Source: an uncultured Acetatifactor sp. (GTDB lineage Bacteria; Bacillota; Clostridia; Lachnospirales; Lachnospiraceae). From it: a DNA stretch of 42,302 bases. Of the stretch, positions 24,500 through 33,222 are shown one piece after another (within the stretch, counting starts at the first letter, position 1; the number at the start of each line of letters is the position of its first letter). A program made the translations under genes and the position numbers. The DNA lies in contig CAJTKW010000018.1 of NCBI GenBank assembly GCA_910577035.1, positions 27,909 to 70,210 on the forward strand, in the 5' to 3' direction. The notes below the pieces were generated by a model. The model saw only the letters and a program-made list of their open reading frames with translations, made no database searches and had not been told where the DNA came from.

Positions 24500-25258
24500 A
24501 TGAAAACAGAAATTGTGTATGAGGACAGGGATCTGCTGGTGGTAAGGAAGCCCGCGGGACTGGCCACGCAGACGTCCGGGGTGGGGCAGGCGGATGTGGT
24601 CAGTGAATTAAAAAATTACCTGGCGTCATCCGGCAGGGGAAAGATGCCTTACCTGGGAATTATCCATCGTCTGGATCAGCCGGTGGAAGGCCTGCTGGTA
24701 TTTGCCAAAAATAAGCAGGCGGCAGGGGCGCTGACGAAGCAGCTGACGGGGCAGCCGCAGGAAGCAGGACGGATCCTGCATAAACGGTATTATGCCGTAC
24801 TGTACGGAAATCCTTCCTCAAGAGAGGGGGAACTTGCGGATGCCATGTACCGGGATGCGTCGGCGGGAAGGGCCGTCATCGTGGAATGCGGCATGAAATC
24901 CGGCAGGGACGCGGCCGCGCAGGAGGGAAAGCAGGCGGTGCTGCATTACAGGATTCTGGAGACGGCACGAACCTCGTGGGGGGATGAAATCTCTCTTGCG
25001 GATATTCGGATCGAGACGGGCCGCTTCCATCAGATCCGTGCGCAGATGGCCCATGCCGGAATGCCGCTTTTGGGGGATGAAAAATATGCCGGAGAAGCTG
25101 CAAGAGCCTGCTCGCGCAGACTGGGCATCCGGACCGTGGCACTTTGTGCCGCAACCCTTTCCTTTGTCCATCCTGTGACAGGGGAAAGACTGTACTATGA
25201 GACCGGGCCGATGTCGGCGGCGTTTCTTTTTTTTCAATCAAAGGAGATCCGTAAATAA
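24500..25258 (+). CDS. RluA-family pseudouridine synthase
   Basis: A 252-residue enzyme with the RluA catalytic motif IIHRLDQPVEGLLVFAK, the catalytic Asp being in HRLD near residue 56. The family converts uridines in rRNA or tRNA to pseudouridine. There is no S4 RNA-binding domain at the N-terminus, so it belongs to the short RluA type. It starts 16 bp after the permease-ATPase stop and may be read from the same transcript. The ribosome binding site is weak (GTGAGG, 12 nt upstream). Target position in RNA cannot be told. Confidence 0.87.
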   Translation: MKTEIVYEDRDLLVVRKPAGLATQTSGVGQADVVSELKNYLASSGRGKMPYLGIIHRLDQPVEGLLVFAKNKQAAGALTKQLTGQPQEAGRILHKRYYAVLYGNPSSREGELADAMYRDASAGRAVIVECGMKSGRDAAAQEGKQAVLHYRILETARTSWGDEISLADIRIETGRFHQIRAQMAHAGMPLLGDEKYAGEAARACSRRLGIRTVALCAATLSFVHPVTGERLYYETGPMSAAFLFFQSKEIRK

Positions 25259-25329
25259 TTTAAGGAAAACAAACCATACTAACTTTTATGTCACAGCTTT
25301 GTTGCGGCTTAAATCAGGGAGGCTTAGGT

Positions 25330-26409
25330 ATGGTGGAGAAAATCAAAGAAAACAGGCTGATAATTCTGCTTCTGCTGACAGGAGCAGTTTATTTTTTCCT
25401 GAAATATATTGTTCCGCTGACGGCTCCTGTCCTTATGGCAATGCTTTTTGTCACCATTTTCGGTCCCCTGCTTCAGAAAATGCAGAGTAAGCTGAAAATA
25501 CACCGCCAGGTGGGAGCAGTGCTTCTGCTGCTGGTGGCGTGCGTGCTGATCGGCCTTTTGGTGTGGGTGCTTTTTTCCTGGATCGTGGGAAGCCTGCCGG
25601 GATGGTTTACGGGGCTGGATACGCTGGAAGAAGAAATTTATTCCGTTATTCATCAGATCTGCGAGTCTGTGGGTAAGGCAATTCGCATTGACAGCGGTTA
25701 TCTGGAAGAAACGGTGTCATCCGGCATTCGGGAGGGGATTGACTGGTTTCAGGAGAAGCTGGTGCCCGGGGTGCTGTCGCAATCGCTGGAATATGTCAGG
25801 GCACTGGCTTCCTTCGGAGGCTTCCTGGTCAGCTTCCTGATTGCCACGGTACTGCTGGCAAAGGATTATGACGACATTATGAACCGCATGCTGGACAGGG
25901 AGGAATGCTATCTTTTTCTGGAGATTATCTGCGGCATCATCCGATATATTGCGACTTATGTGAAGGCCCAGGTTATTATTATGAGCGTGATCGGTACTCT
26001 TGCCGCTGCGGTGCTGGGAATCAGCGGTATTCGTCAGGGAGTTCTATGGGGGCTGATGGCGGGTATTCTGGATGCCCTTCCCTTTGTAGGAACCGGGATT
26101 GTGCTGCTGCCTTTAGGGATACAACAGTTTTTCCTGGGAAATTATGTGAGGGGGATTTTCTGCCTGCTGCTTTATGTGGTCTGCATTTTTATCCGGGAGC
26201 TCCTGGAACCCAGACTGATCGGGAAAAGAGTGGGAGTATCCCCTGTGGCAATCCTGCTTTCCATTTATGCGGGAATCAAGCTTTTTGGCCTCTGGGGTAT
26301 CATCGGGGGGCCGCTGGGATTCATTATGATCCATCAGGCCTTTTTAAGCCTGGAGAAAAGGCGTTGTACAGGGCTTCAGGCCGGATCCGGGATTCGGGAA
26401 AGCATTTGA
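25330..26409 (+). CDS. AI-2E-family (PF01594) transporter
   Basis: A 359-residue polytopic membrane protein with about eight helices. The family pattern is visible: an N-terminal helix pair, a long extracellular amphipathic segment (residues about 85-165), then GFLVSFLIATVLLAKDYDDI and the C-terminal LEPRLIGKRVGVSPVAILLSIYAG followed by LWGIIGGPLG. Members include YtvI-like sporulation proteins and Na+/H+ antiporters; the true AI-2 exporter function is proven for only a few. GGAGG lies about 8 nt before ATG 25330, so the earlier start at 25288 is not used. Confidence 0.85.
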   Translation: MVEKIKENRLIILLLLTGAVYFFLKYIVPLTAPVLMAMLFVTIFGPLLQKMQSKLKIHRQVGAVLLLLVACVLIGLLVWVLFSWIVGSLPGWFTGLDTLEEEIYSVIHQICESVGKAIRIDSGYLEETVSSGIREGIDWFQEKLVPGVLSQSLEYVRALASFGGFLVSFLIATVLLAKDYDDIMNRMLDREECYLFLEIICGIIRYIATYVKAQVIIMSVIGTLAAAVLGISGIRQGVLWGLMAGILDALPFVGTGIVLLPLGIQQFFLGNYVRGIFCLLLYVVCIFIRELLEPRLIGKRVGVSPVAILLSIYAGIKLFGLWGIIGGPLGFIMIHQAFLSLEKRRCTGLQAGSGIRESI

Positions 26410-26487
26410 CGCAGGCCGGGGAATAAGCTATCATGATAGAAAATAGCAGTACCTGGATGAACGGTCATGGTGGTGCGGGAGGTTAAT

Positions 26488-28191
26488 ATGCGTTTACAAA
26501 AGAAGGAGAGCCGTCAGAATTCCCCGGGGGAAAAGCTTCGGCTGCTGTCAGGGAGCATTGTGGATGTTATGCTCTGTCTCTTCCTGATATTGATGCTGAC
26601 AGTATTTCCCCTTTACAATCAAGAAGGCTACAGCCATATCGGCACAGACAAGGCTGTCTTTTTCTGCAGGCTTGGCACATGGGCAGGCAGGGCACTGGCG
26701 ATTCCCCTTGTACTGTATCTGCTTTCCGGCTGCAGCCGCCTGGCCGGAGACATTATCCGAAAGGGCCGTTCCAATCGTACTGGTACGGCGGTATCCGGGA
26801 AATCCGGCTTCCCATCATCGGGAATGAAAAAAATATTTGAAGGAAAGGCTTCTCTCCCGGATCTGTGTGCCCTGATCTACGCCGGGGCATTGCTTTTTTC
26901 CTGGATAGTTACCGATTACAGGACGGAAGCCCTCTGGGGGGCAAAGGGCTGGTATATGGGATTGATGCCGCAGACAATACTTCTGGGCATATACTTCACG
27001 GTATCACGGTTCTGGAAGCCGAGGAAGTGGCTGTTCTGCCTGAGTCTGCCGGTTTCGGGGGCCGTGTTCCTGATGGGGTGTCTGAATCGCTTTGGCATTT
27101 ATGCGTTTGGCCTGGAAAGTGCAGGGGAATCCTATATATCTACCATCGGTAATCTCAACTGGTATTGCGGATATGCGGTGTCGGTGATGTTTGCCGGGAC
27201 GATTCTGCCCTGGCTGGGGGAAGGAATAAAATTATGGCAGAAAACACTTTTGATGATATACACGGCCATAGGTTACCTGTCATTGATTCTCCAGGGAAGC
27301 GACAGCGGATTGGCCGCATTGGCGGCAGTAATGCTGGTGATGTTCTGCATGTCGGCAAAGGACAGCGGCAGAATGCTGGTCTTCTGGCAGGAAATGACAA
27401 TACTGTCGTCTGAATGCCTGGGGATTTTCCTGGTGAAAAATCTGGCTCCCGGGAGAATAAATTTTATGGGGATGCTGGCCGGGATATTAACGGGCCGGGC
27501 GGTTTCCAGTGTTATGACAACTGTGTCGATTCTTATGATGCTATTGGTTTGGGCAAGCAGGAGAAGGGGTAAGTACCGGGAAAAGCTGTTTTGTGTTCTG
27601 GCCCGGGCGGCCGCCGTGGGAAGTGCCTGCATTGTAACAGGCGCAGTATTGTTGGTGGTAATTAATACGAGGCACCCCGGAAGCCTGGGCCGGTTGTCCG
27701 ACAATCCGCTGTTTACATTTAATGATGCCTGGGGAAGCCACAGGGGCGTTACCTGGCTTGCAGGCTGGAAATGCTTTGCCGCACAGGACACTTTACATAA
27801 GCTGGCGGGGGTAGGGCCGGACTGCATGTGGCCCTATATCAACAGCGGCAGTAATCAGGAAATCTATCTCTATGTGACCACGGCGTTTCCGGGACTGAGG
27901 CTGACCAACGCCCATAACGAATGGCTGACCGTGCTTGTAAATACAGGTATTATAGGCCTGGCCGGATACGGCGGGATGATGATCTGCGGCATAGGGGAGC
28001 TGCTGAAGAAGGGAAAAGAAAGCCCCTATGCAGCAGCCTGCGGTTTCTGTCTGCTGGCATACACAGTAAACAATATTTTCAGCTTTCAGCAGGCTATGGG
28101 GGTGGGAACCGTCTTTGTGATCTTTGGGATGGGAAAAGCTTTCTTAAGGAAAGGGCAGAAACCGGTATCAAAAAGCCCCTCACTAATGTGA
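26488..28191 (+). CDS. O-antigen ligase-like membrane protein
   Basis: A 567-residue membrane protein with about ten to twelve helices. The Wzy_C/WaaL-type region is near residues 440-480 and includes NAHNEWLTVLVNTGIIGLAGY. A short soluble stretch with YSHIGTDKAVFF follows the first helix, a pattern common in clostridial O-antigen-ligase-family proteins. It probably transfers or polymerises a lipid-linked glycan outside the membrane, but no polysaccharide cluster surrounds it. GGAGG lies 6 nt before ATG 26488; the earlier ATG at 26467 has no ribosome binding site. Its last codons run into the tRNA-Pro terminator hairpin, which is unusual and suggests tight packing against the tRNA locus. Confidence 0.8.
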   Translation: MRLQKKESRQNSPGEKLRLLSGSIVDVMLCLFLILMLTVFPLYNQEGYSHIGTDKAVFFCRLGTWAGRALAIPLVLYLLSGCSRLAGDIIRKGRSNRTGTAVSGKSGFPSSGMKKIFEGKASLPDLCALIYAGALLFSWIVTDYRTEALWGAKGWYMGLMPQTILLGIYFTVSRFWKPRKWLFCLSLPVSGAVFLMGCLNRFGIYAFGLESAGESYISTIGNLNWYCGYAVSVMFAGTILPWLGEGIKLWQKTLLMIYTAIGYLSLILQGSDSGLAALAAVMLVMFCMSAKDSGRMLVFWQEMTILSSECLGIFLVKNLAPGRINFMGMLAGILTGRAVSSVMTTVSILMMLLVWASRRRGKYREKLFCVLARAAAVGSACIVTGAVLLVVINTRHPGSLGRLSDNPLFTFNDAWGSHRGVTWLAGWKCFAAQDTLHKLAGVGPDCMWPYINSGSNQEIYLYVTTAFPGLRLTNAHNEWLTVLVNTGIIGLAGYGGMMICGIGELLKKGKESPYAAACGFCLLAYTVNNIFSFQQAMGVGTVFVIFGMGKAFLRKGQKPVSKSPSLM

Positions 28192-28196
28192 GGGGC
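28170..28196 (-). terminator. intrinsic terminator, originally downstream of tRNA-Pro
   Basis: GCCCCTCAC (28175-28183) pairs with GTGAGGGGC (28188-28196) around TAAT. On the minus strand the stem is followed by TTTTT (28170-28174). Before the element inserted, this was the terminator immediately after tRNA-Pro; it also overlaps the end of the O-antigen-ligase-like gene. Confidence 0.85.
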
Positions 28197-28200
28197 CTTG

Positions 28201-28244
28201 CTCGGCGCGACGTGATTCGAACACGCGACCTCTGCGTCCCGAAC
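28201..28244. repeat. left attachment site, partial tRNA-Pro copy
   Basis: Identical to 39671-39714 over 44 bp, from the discriminator base through the T arm and variable loop into the anticodon loop of tRNA-Pro. Beyond GAAC the sequences diverge, so this copy is a tRNA fragment, not a gene. Confidence 0.92.
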
Positions 28245-28270
28245 AAAGTGCCCTCGCCTAAAAAGCGCCT

Positions 28271-28323
28271 ATACGTCCATTTTTACCCTTGGGATACGTC
28301 TATATATCCATGGATACGTCCAT
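28271..28323. repeat. three direct repeats, candidate integrase arm-type sites
   Basis: ATACGTCCAT, ATACGTCTAT and ATACGTCCAT begin at 28271, 28294 and 28314. The first and third are extended (TTYTTACCC follows). Spacing of 20-23 bp and position between attachment core and integrase gene are typical of arm-type sites. Confidence 0.5.
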
Positions 28324-28363
28324 TCTTACCCTGTCCATGCCTATATCCTGCACTTTTCCAGAC

Positions 28364-28382
28364 TTTTGTTGGAACTTTGTTG
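28364..28382 (+). repeat. 19-bp end repeat, left copy
   Basis: TTTTGTTGGAACTTTGTTG, identical and in the same orientation to 39554-39572. The two copies lie inside the element, 120 bp from the left core and 98 bp from the right core, so they may be integrase or excisionase sites at both ends. Confidence 0.6.
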
Positions 28383-28498
28383 ACCCTCTCCAAAAATTAT
28401 TGTATATATCGAGCCTTATGTGTTGCCGGTACCCCTTGCCAATGTTTACTTGCCATAAACAATATAACATATTGCCGTCACTGAATCAACACAAAAAT

Positions 28499-28529
28499 AA
28501 GGGGTATCCTTTACGTTGGATACCCCCTT
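28499..28529 (-). terminator. intrinsic terminator after the integrase gene
   Basis: AAGGGGTATCC (28499-28509) pairs with GGATACCCCCTT (28518-28529), one extra C, with an 8-nt loop. Minus-strand readout continues into TTATTTTTG. It lies 16 nt past the integrase stop. Confidence 0.8.
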
Positions 28530-28545
28530 ACTCCGTCAGGACTGC

Positions 28546-29745
28546 TTATCCAAACGATTTATCAGCTATTTTGCCATGCTTATTTTTCCATTTCTTGCTG
28601 ACGTGGTTGTAAATATTTGCCGTCACAGTAATATCACTGTGTCCTAACCAGTTTTGAACCTTGCCCAGTTCCCAGCCATCCTCAAACAGGATGGCGCAAC
28701 AGCTGTGCCTTAATCCATGCACCGTCAAGTCTTCCGGCACACACCCACACCGTATGACTGCTTTTTTGAAAAGCTTGGTTATGTAGTCAGGGCTGTATAC
28801 CTTTCCATCTTCCCATGTAAACACATATCCATCCTTTGAGTAGATGCCCAGTTCTTTCTGACGCTCCATCACATCCAGAAGGTCACCTTTTACACTTTCC
28901 AGCAGTGGAAGATAGCGGTGTGAAGTTTTTGTCTTTACATTGTTACGTCCGATATTTCCCTGTTCTACCCTCACGATTGTATGATTAATTATGAGTTCCT
29001 CTTTTTCAAAATCTATCGCACTCCACTTTAAACCTAACAGCTCGGAACGTCTGAACCCGTAGCAGAGACCTACTTTTGTGATACAGTAGAGTTTTTCAAA
29101 AATAGGTACTGTCTTTACATAGCTTAGAAATGATTTCGACTGTTCCTTATCCATATAAGCAATCTCTTCCGTGTTATCTTCTTTCACCCTCGGCACCTTT
29201 ACCTTATCCGCCGGATTTATCGTAATGACACCCTGCACCACGGCATCATTCAGAAAGCCCTTTATCAAAGTCAGCTGGTCCCTTACCGTCCGCCGGTTCA
29301 AGCCAGTCGGCGTATTTTCATTATAGATATTCCTGCGCCCGTTTGCCAGAGCCCATTCGCAGTATTTTAACAGGTCTTTCGGCTCCAGTTCCTCAATCGT
29401 GGTGTTTTTCTCACGGAAATATTCTATGATTGTCTTGCCACGGTTCTTATATGACCATGCCGTTGTGCTTTCTATCTGAGCCGACTTATAAGCGATCCAC
29501 TTTTCAAAACACTCCGCAAATGAATGCGAGTTCTTTTTCTCTGCCAGCTGTTCCAGTTCCTTTTCTTTCTCCTGAACAAGCTGGTCTTTTATCTTTTCAG
29601 CCTCCCGCTTTTTATGTGAGGTAACTGAAATTCCCGTTGACTTCGTATCCTGAAGACGATACCCGTCCACATAGTAGCTGATTACTGCATAATATTTTCC
29701 CTTTCTCTCAATAAGGCATCCCCGTACACTTTTATTGTCTGACAT
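28546..29745 (-). CDS. tyrosine-type site-specific integrase
   Basis: A 399-residue tyrosine recombinase. The N-terminal arm-binding region (residues 1 to about 60) is followed by a coiled KKREAEKIKDQLVQEKEKELEQ segment, the SAM-like core-binding domain (about 75-180) and the catalytic domain. The catalytic residues are R in YGFRRSELLGL, HxxR in HGLRHS, H in LGHSDIT and the nucleophile Tyr in NIYNHV. ATG 29745 follows AGGAGGAAAAATTC; the frame extends to 29829 over the methylase stop without need. It is placed next to the left attachment site, as in Tn916-like and tRNA-targeting elements, and is the obvious enzyme for insertion into tRNA-Pro. Confidence 0.94.
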   Translation of the reverse strand: MSDNKSVRGCLIERKGKYYAVISYYVDGYRLQDTKSTGISVTSHKKREAEKIKDQLVQEKEKELEQLAEKKNSHSFAECFEKWIAYKSAQIESTTAWSYKNRGKTIIEYFREKNTTIEELEPKDLLKYCEWALANGRRNIYNENTPTGLNRRTVRDQLTLIKGFLNDAVVQGVITINPADKVKVPRVKEDNTEEIAYMDKEQSKSFLSYVKTVPIFEKLYCITKVGLCYGFRRSELLGLKWSAIDFEKEELIINHTIVRVEQGNIGRNNVKTKTSHRYLPLLESVKGDLLDVMERQKELGIYSKDGYVFTWEDGKVYSPDYITKLFKKAVIRCGCVPEDLTVHGLRHSCCAILFEDGWELGKVQNWLGHSDITVTANIYNHVSKKWKNKHGKIADKSFG

Positions 29746-29825
29746 GAATTTTTCCTCCTGTTCTTTATTGTTTGGGGATGGTAACGCCGACCATCCCCGT
29801 TTGTCAACTCTGTTTTTCATTTTTA

Positions 29826-30701
29826 TCAACAGGCTGTTCCGTCTATCCCATATTCCTTTAAACTGATAACATACCTTGCAATATCCGGCAGTCTGTAATT
29901 AACCCAGATGAACTCCTGTGCCATATCCTTGCGCTCTGTATTCTGACAGGCTTTAACAATATCTATAAGTTTATAGCATTTATACCCGTAGGGCAACAGG
30001 TATTTGTCATACATGTCAATTCCCTTTTCAGACCTGTATCCGCATAACATGATTTTGCACCTGGCGTTCTGGATAGTCTCCAAAAGCCTGACCTGTTGCC
30101 CGTAGGGTAATTCGCAGGCATAAGCCTTGTCTGCATTTTTACCCCTCAACTCTTTCCTGTAGGGCGGATCGACAAAGGCAAAGGCTGATTCATGGCTCGC
30201 AATCCTTGCAAGCAGGTCAATTCCGTCCCCGTTGCGTATGCGTACATCCTTTAACCGTTCATGTACCTGTGGCAGATTAAACTGTATATCGTCCCGATAT
30301 GCAGATGTATTTCTGAATCCCCCCTTACTGAACGATTTTCTTGTGCAGTTGAAACTTTGGGTAATCAGTATGTAAATCATGTGTGCTTTTTCAACGTCGT
30401 CCAGCCCCTCATAATTGTGTTTCTTGTAATACTGAGCCTCTTCAAAAAACCCCCTGCCATACCATGCCCTCCAAAGCCGTCTGATGAGCGCCTCGCCTTT
30501 TTCCCTGTCCGCAAGGGTTTTCATAAAGTGGTATATATCGGGATCCAGGTCGTTAATTACTTCCAGCCTGCTCCTTGGGTGGTTCAGCAGTACGGCGGCA
30601 GAACCCATAAAGGGTTCATAATACGCCGTATGCTCTGGTATGAGAAAGTTAATTTCGTGTGTCATTCTGTTCTTACCGCCATACCATCTAAATGCTTTCA
30701 T
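29826..30701 (-). CDS. DNA adenine N6-methyltransferase (D12 class, Dam-like)
   Basis: A 291-residue methylase. The SAM-binding motif FMGSAAVLLN is at about residues 31-40, KAFRWYGGKN opens the protein and the catalytic motif DPPY is near residue 177 in AFAFVDPPYRKEL. These mark the alpha-type D12 family to which Dam and DpnM belong. The recognition sequence cannot be read from sequence. No restriction endonuclease is recognisable beside it, so it is an orphan methylase, possibly protecting the element or affecting host gene expression. Its start overlaps the end of the upstream gene by 4 bp and the two are surely co-translated. Confidence 0.88.
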   Translation of the reverse strand: MKAFRWYGGKNRMTHEINFLIPEHTAYYEPFMGSAAVLLNHPRSRLEVINDLDPDIYHFMKTLADREKGEALIRRLWRAWYGRGFFEEAQYYKKHNYEGLDDVEKAHMIYILITQSFNCTRKSFSKGGFRNTSAYRDDIQFNLPQVHERLKDVRIRNGDGIDLLARIASHESAFAFVDPPYRKELRGKNADKAYACELPYGQQVRLLETIQNARCKIMLCGYRSEKGIDMYDKYLLPYGYKCYKLIDIVKACQNTERKDMAQEFIWVNYRLPDIARYVISLKEYGIDGTAC

Positions 30702-31384
30702 TTTGATTCTTCTGCCTCCGTTTCCTTTTTCACTGCTTTTGGGACAGGGCTGTTGAATACTTCATATTCCCCTGTTTCCTCTTGTTCCTCTGCCAGCAGG
30801 ACTTTGTAAAAACGTCTCTTTGTTCCGCCAATGCTGACTAACACATCATTGCGCCCGTTGGTACATTCTAATGCTCCCATGATTTTCAACCGCTTTAAGA
30901 TTTCAAGCCGTTTATAGCCTATATGCTTATGTTCTTTTATAAAATCGTCCAGCATATATGAATCTATGTACCCATAATTTCCCTTGATTAATATGCCTGT
31001 CACAGTGGTATCGCCTATCTCGTGTGAACAGTTTTCATGCTCACGGATATAAGTGCTGATTAGCTGATGCAGTCCGCTAAGGGTTTCCTTGCTCTGGAAA
31101 GAGGTATCATAACAGCTATTTTCCATGAGGTCAATGAATTTCATCTTGATTGAGTCAATGTCATCCCTCCTAAAATCAGCCTCCAGCCCATAGAACACGT
31201 TTGCCCAGTTTTTCTTTGTGAACACGTCCTTTTTCTGCAGGGTTATCAAGTCAGATATTTCACCCTCCGGCGATACTATGTATAATTCAAAGGAAATGCG
31301 TGTTGTAGCATTGTCCCTCATGGTAACAGCGTATAACTTGTATTGATAATCATTTTCATAAATCAATTCACCTAATTTATTCAT
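30698..31384 (-). CDS. hypothetical protein coupled to the adenine methylase
   Basis: A 228-residue protein not recognised as a known family. It begins with a beta-rich stretch (YQYKLYAVTMRDNATTRISFELYIVSPEG), followed by a helical middle with a small Cys/His content, a probable winged-helix-like part (YIDSYMLDDFIKEHKHIGYKRLEILKRLKIMGALEC, about 140-175) and a disordered acidic tail of about 35 residues. The winged-helix reading is an inference. AGGAGGG before ATG 31384 is strong. It overlaps the methylase by 4 bp, so a partner or regulator role is likely. The 250-nt upstream leader has unusual regulatory features. Confidence 0.7.
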   Translation of the reverse strand: MNKLGELIYENDYQYKLYAVTMRDNATTRISFELYIVSPEGEISDLITLQKKDVFTKKNWANVFYGLEADFRRDDIDSIKMKFIDLMENSCYDTSFQSKETLSGLHQLISTYIREHENCSHEIGDTTVTGILIKGNYGYIDSYMLDDFIKEHKHIGYKRLEILKRLKIMGALECTNGRNDVLVSIGGTKRRFYKVLLAEEQEETGEYEVFNSPVPKAVKKETEAEESK

Positions 31385-31640
31385 ATTGCCCTCCTAAATT
31401 TTATACATGTTTTGTATAAGGTACAGTTGGGCAGACTTTCCCTGTATATGCCCAGGGAGAGCCTCAATTTTTTAAAAAATTTTCATATGGCTTCGGTATA
31501 CCCCTCCTGTTGCGTGCATATCCGCAATATTCACGGTATCCTACTTGATTGTCAAAGTGCGGTTACTTGTCTTTTACATTTTGTTCATCACCTCGTTTCC
31601 TGTACCTTATGCTATTATAATACACCGGTTATAGTGTGAT
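31385..31640 (-). promoter_or_regulatory. long structured leader upstream of the methylase operon
   Basis: About 250 nt on the minus strand. A TATAAT-type -10 (about 31613-31618) begins it. Two mini-ORFs follow: a 4-codon one at 31574-31588 (MNKM, stop) close behind GAGGTG, and another 4-codon one at 31472-31486 (MKIF, stop). Downstream are two mutually exclusive hairpins, CCCTG/CAGGG (31440-31457) and TGGGCA/TGCCCA (31428-31454), plus a TTATAC/GTATAA hairpin (31401-31419) just before the ribosome binding site. This resembles a translation- or transcription-attenuation leader. Confidence 0.4.
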
Positions 31641-31748
31641 GTGTATTCGCCTCATATGTGGGTAATATAGCCATACATAAGCCAAAAAAGTTATGAATAG
31701 TATATTTTTTGTGCCATGCTTAAAAGGATTAATAGAGTGCCTAAAAAA
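31641..31748. other. non-coding gap
   Basis: Together with the leader at 31385-31640 this forms a gap of about 400 bases without a protein gene. Apart from the leader and the terminator at 31749-31775 nothing is seen here; the sequence is AT-rich. Confidence 0.4.
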
Positions 31749-31775
31749 AGCGGTGCCTTTTTCAGGTACACCGCT
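31749..31775 (-). terminator. intrinsic terminator
   Basis: AGCGGTGCCT (31749-31758) pairs with AGGTACACCGCT (31764-31775), one bulge. On the minus strand it is followed by seven T (31743-31749). It ends the transcript of the 242-aa gene. Confidence 0.88.
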
Positions 31776-31796
31776 TGTTACATTTTTTACCATGTC

Positions 31797-32525
31797 TTAT
31801 TTCTTGCTTTTTTGCTTTTCTTTCAGGTTATAGAGGGTGACGAGAGAATTGATGTACTGATAATGGTTTTTCATAAGCTGTTGGATTTCCTTTAATGAAG
31901 TAATTCCTTCATTATCCCATTGCCTGAACTCAATCATTGACAAAATCTCTTTGAGGTTCTTTATTATATCCGGCTTGTCAAACCGTTCCCCATAATGGAA
32001 ATAATGGCATATCGCATAAACAGGGTCATCATGTTCCAGTTCTTCCCAGTCCGCAACTAACCCCTTTAAGGTATCTTCAACCTTGGTTGCGTTCCTCTTG
32101 ACTGCCTCATCGTTTTTGATGTGGCTTGGCAGTTCATAAAGCCCAGCATATCTATGTTTATAGAAACACTTCCACTCAATATCCCCGATCCCCATTATCT
32201 CAAAAGCCACAGGTTCTATCTTCCTGAAATATATCTTGTCTATGCCATAAGTTTCTGTTACCCTGTCAGCCTCGCTTTTTGTAAATTCAAAAGTAATCCC
32301 CTTGTTTATCCTGTCAAACCTCTGCCGTGAGACAGGAAAGCAATCTGTCCCATAGATGGGGATTGCTTTCGCTTTCCGTCCAGCACTTTCATCCATGAAA
32401 TAATCAGCTTTCTTTATGTGATAATAAATATACTTTATTACATACAGGTTAATCATGATGGGCAGTCCAGAATGTCCGTTATATAAATTCTTTACGCTTT
32501 TCCTCGGTTTCTTGCCTTCAGCCAT
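31797..32525 (-). CDS. hypothetical protein, possible HTH-containing
   Basis: A 242-residue cytoplasmic protein, not assigned. Residues about 15-90 include MINLYVIKYIYYHIKKADYF and then FPVSRQRFDRINKGITFEFTKSEADRVTETYGI. That second part has the rhythm of an XRE-like helix-turn-helix (S-R-x-R-F-x-R-I-x-x-G, then an E-A-D helix). The remainder is helical and acidic. The N-terminal part could therefore be DNA binding, but no family match can be claimed. GGTGG before ATG 32525 supports the start; the frame runs to 32576 without a site. It is followed by a clear terminator and forms a single-gene unit. Confidence 0.65.
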   Translation of the reverse strand: MAEGKKPRKSVKNLYNGHSGLPIMINLYVIKYIYYHIKKADYFMDESAGRKAKAIPIYGTDCFPVSRQRFDRINKGITFEFTKSEADRVTETYGIDKIYFRKIEPVAFEIMGIGDIEWKCFYKHRYAGLYELPSHIKNDEAVKRNATKVEDTLKGLVADWEELEHDDPVYAICHYFHYGERFDKPDIIKNLKEILSMIEFRQWDNEGITSLKEIQQLMKNHYQYINSLVTLYNLKEKQKSKK

Positions 32526-32576
32526 TTTTCCACCATCCTTTGAACACATTATATAACAGGAGTAACCAAAAAACAT

Positions 32577-32992
32577 CCCCTATTTTGGTTACTCCTGACA
32601 GAAAACGGTCAACCGCCCTGGCAAGGTCATTTCTTCCTCATGTAAATTCTTTTTTTCAACAAGACCAGATTTTGCAACAATCCCTTTTCTGTTCAGAAAT
32701 TTTTACCAGACTTCCCAATCTGTATTTTAAGGAAAAATTACCAATTCACCATTTCCACAACCCCCGTGCATTTCATTTTTTCAGATTCCCTACAATCACT
32801 TATAAAATCTAGCTTTTTCAAAATATTGTTTCTTATCGCTCTCTATTGAAAACTTACAATTTAAGACGGTTTTACCAGAATCAAAATATCATCTTCCAGA
32901 AATTTAATTTTTTTCATCCTGAAATATACCCTTACAATTAAAATGCGGACTGCCCTTGCGATACCTTATCTGTCAAAATAAACACAAAAAAA
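32577..32992. other. non-coding AT-rich gap
   Basis: About 415 bases without a supported gene. The open frames here lack ribosome binding sites and family features. No repeat or strong hairpin is seen until the terminator at 32993-33015. Confidence 0.4.
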
Positions 32993-33015
32993 GCAGTCAC
33001 CACACAAGCGACTGC
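32993..33015 (-). terminator. intrinsic terminator
   Basis: GCAGTC (32993-32998) pairs with GACTGC (33010-33015); minus-strand readout continues into seven T. It ends the two-gene unit 33404-33025. Confidence 0.8.
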
Positions 33016-33024
33016 CTTATTATC

Positions 33025-33222
33025 TCAAATACTTTTGTTTAACCGCTTTCTGTATATTTTACATAGTTCTTCTGCAAGTTCCACATTGTCGCCCAACTGA
33101 TTATCATTGGGACACTCAATCAAGGCGACCTGTCTGCTCTCCCCAGTAGCAGGCATACAGACAAAGATTGCGATTATATTATTGCTTATTTTTGGCACTA
33201 CACGAAAACTCTTTGTAGCCAT
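33025..33222 (-). CDS. hypothetical small protein (65 aa)
   Basis: Unrecognised. The protein starts with a beta-rich half (KSFRVVPKISNNIIAIFVCMPATGESRQVALIEC) and ends with a helix (NVELAEELCKIYRKRLNKS). There is no signal peptide or membrane segment. Its ATG overlaps the stop of the upstream 60-aa gene (ATGA-type), showing translational coupling, and a strong terminator follows 10 nt after its stop. The tight pairing of two small ORFs followed by a terminator argues that both are real. Confidence 0.6.
   Translation of the reverse strand: MATKSFRVVPKISNNIIAIFVCMPATGESRQVALIECPNDNQLGDNVELAEELCKIYRKRLNKSI

Larger units (their letters stand above)
28245..28545. other. non-coding left end of the element with repeats
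   Basis: No gene is seen. The stretch holds three ATACGTCYAT repeats (28271-28280, 28294-28303, 28314-28323), a copy of a 19-bp end repeat (28364-28382) and the integrase terminator. It probably contains accessory binding sites for integrase or excisionase. Confidence 0.55.
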
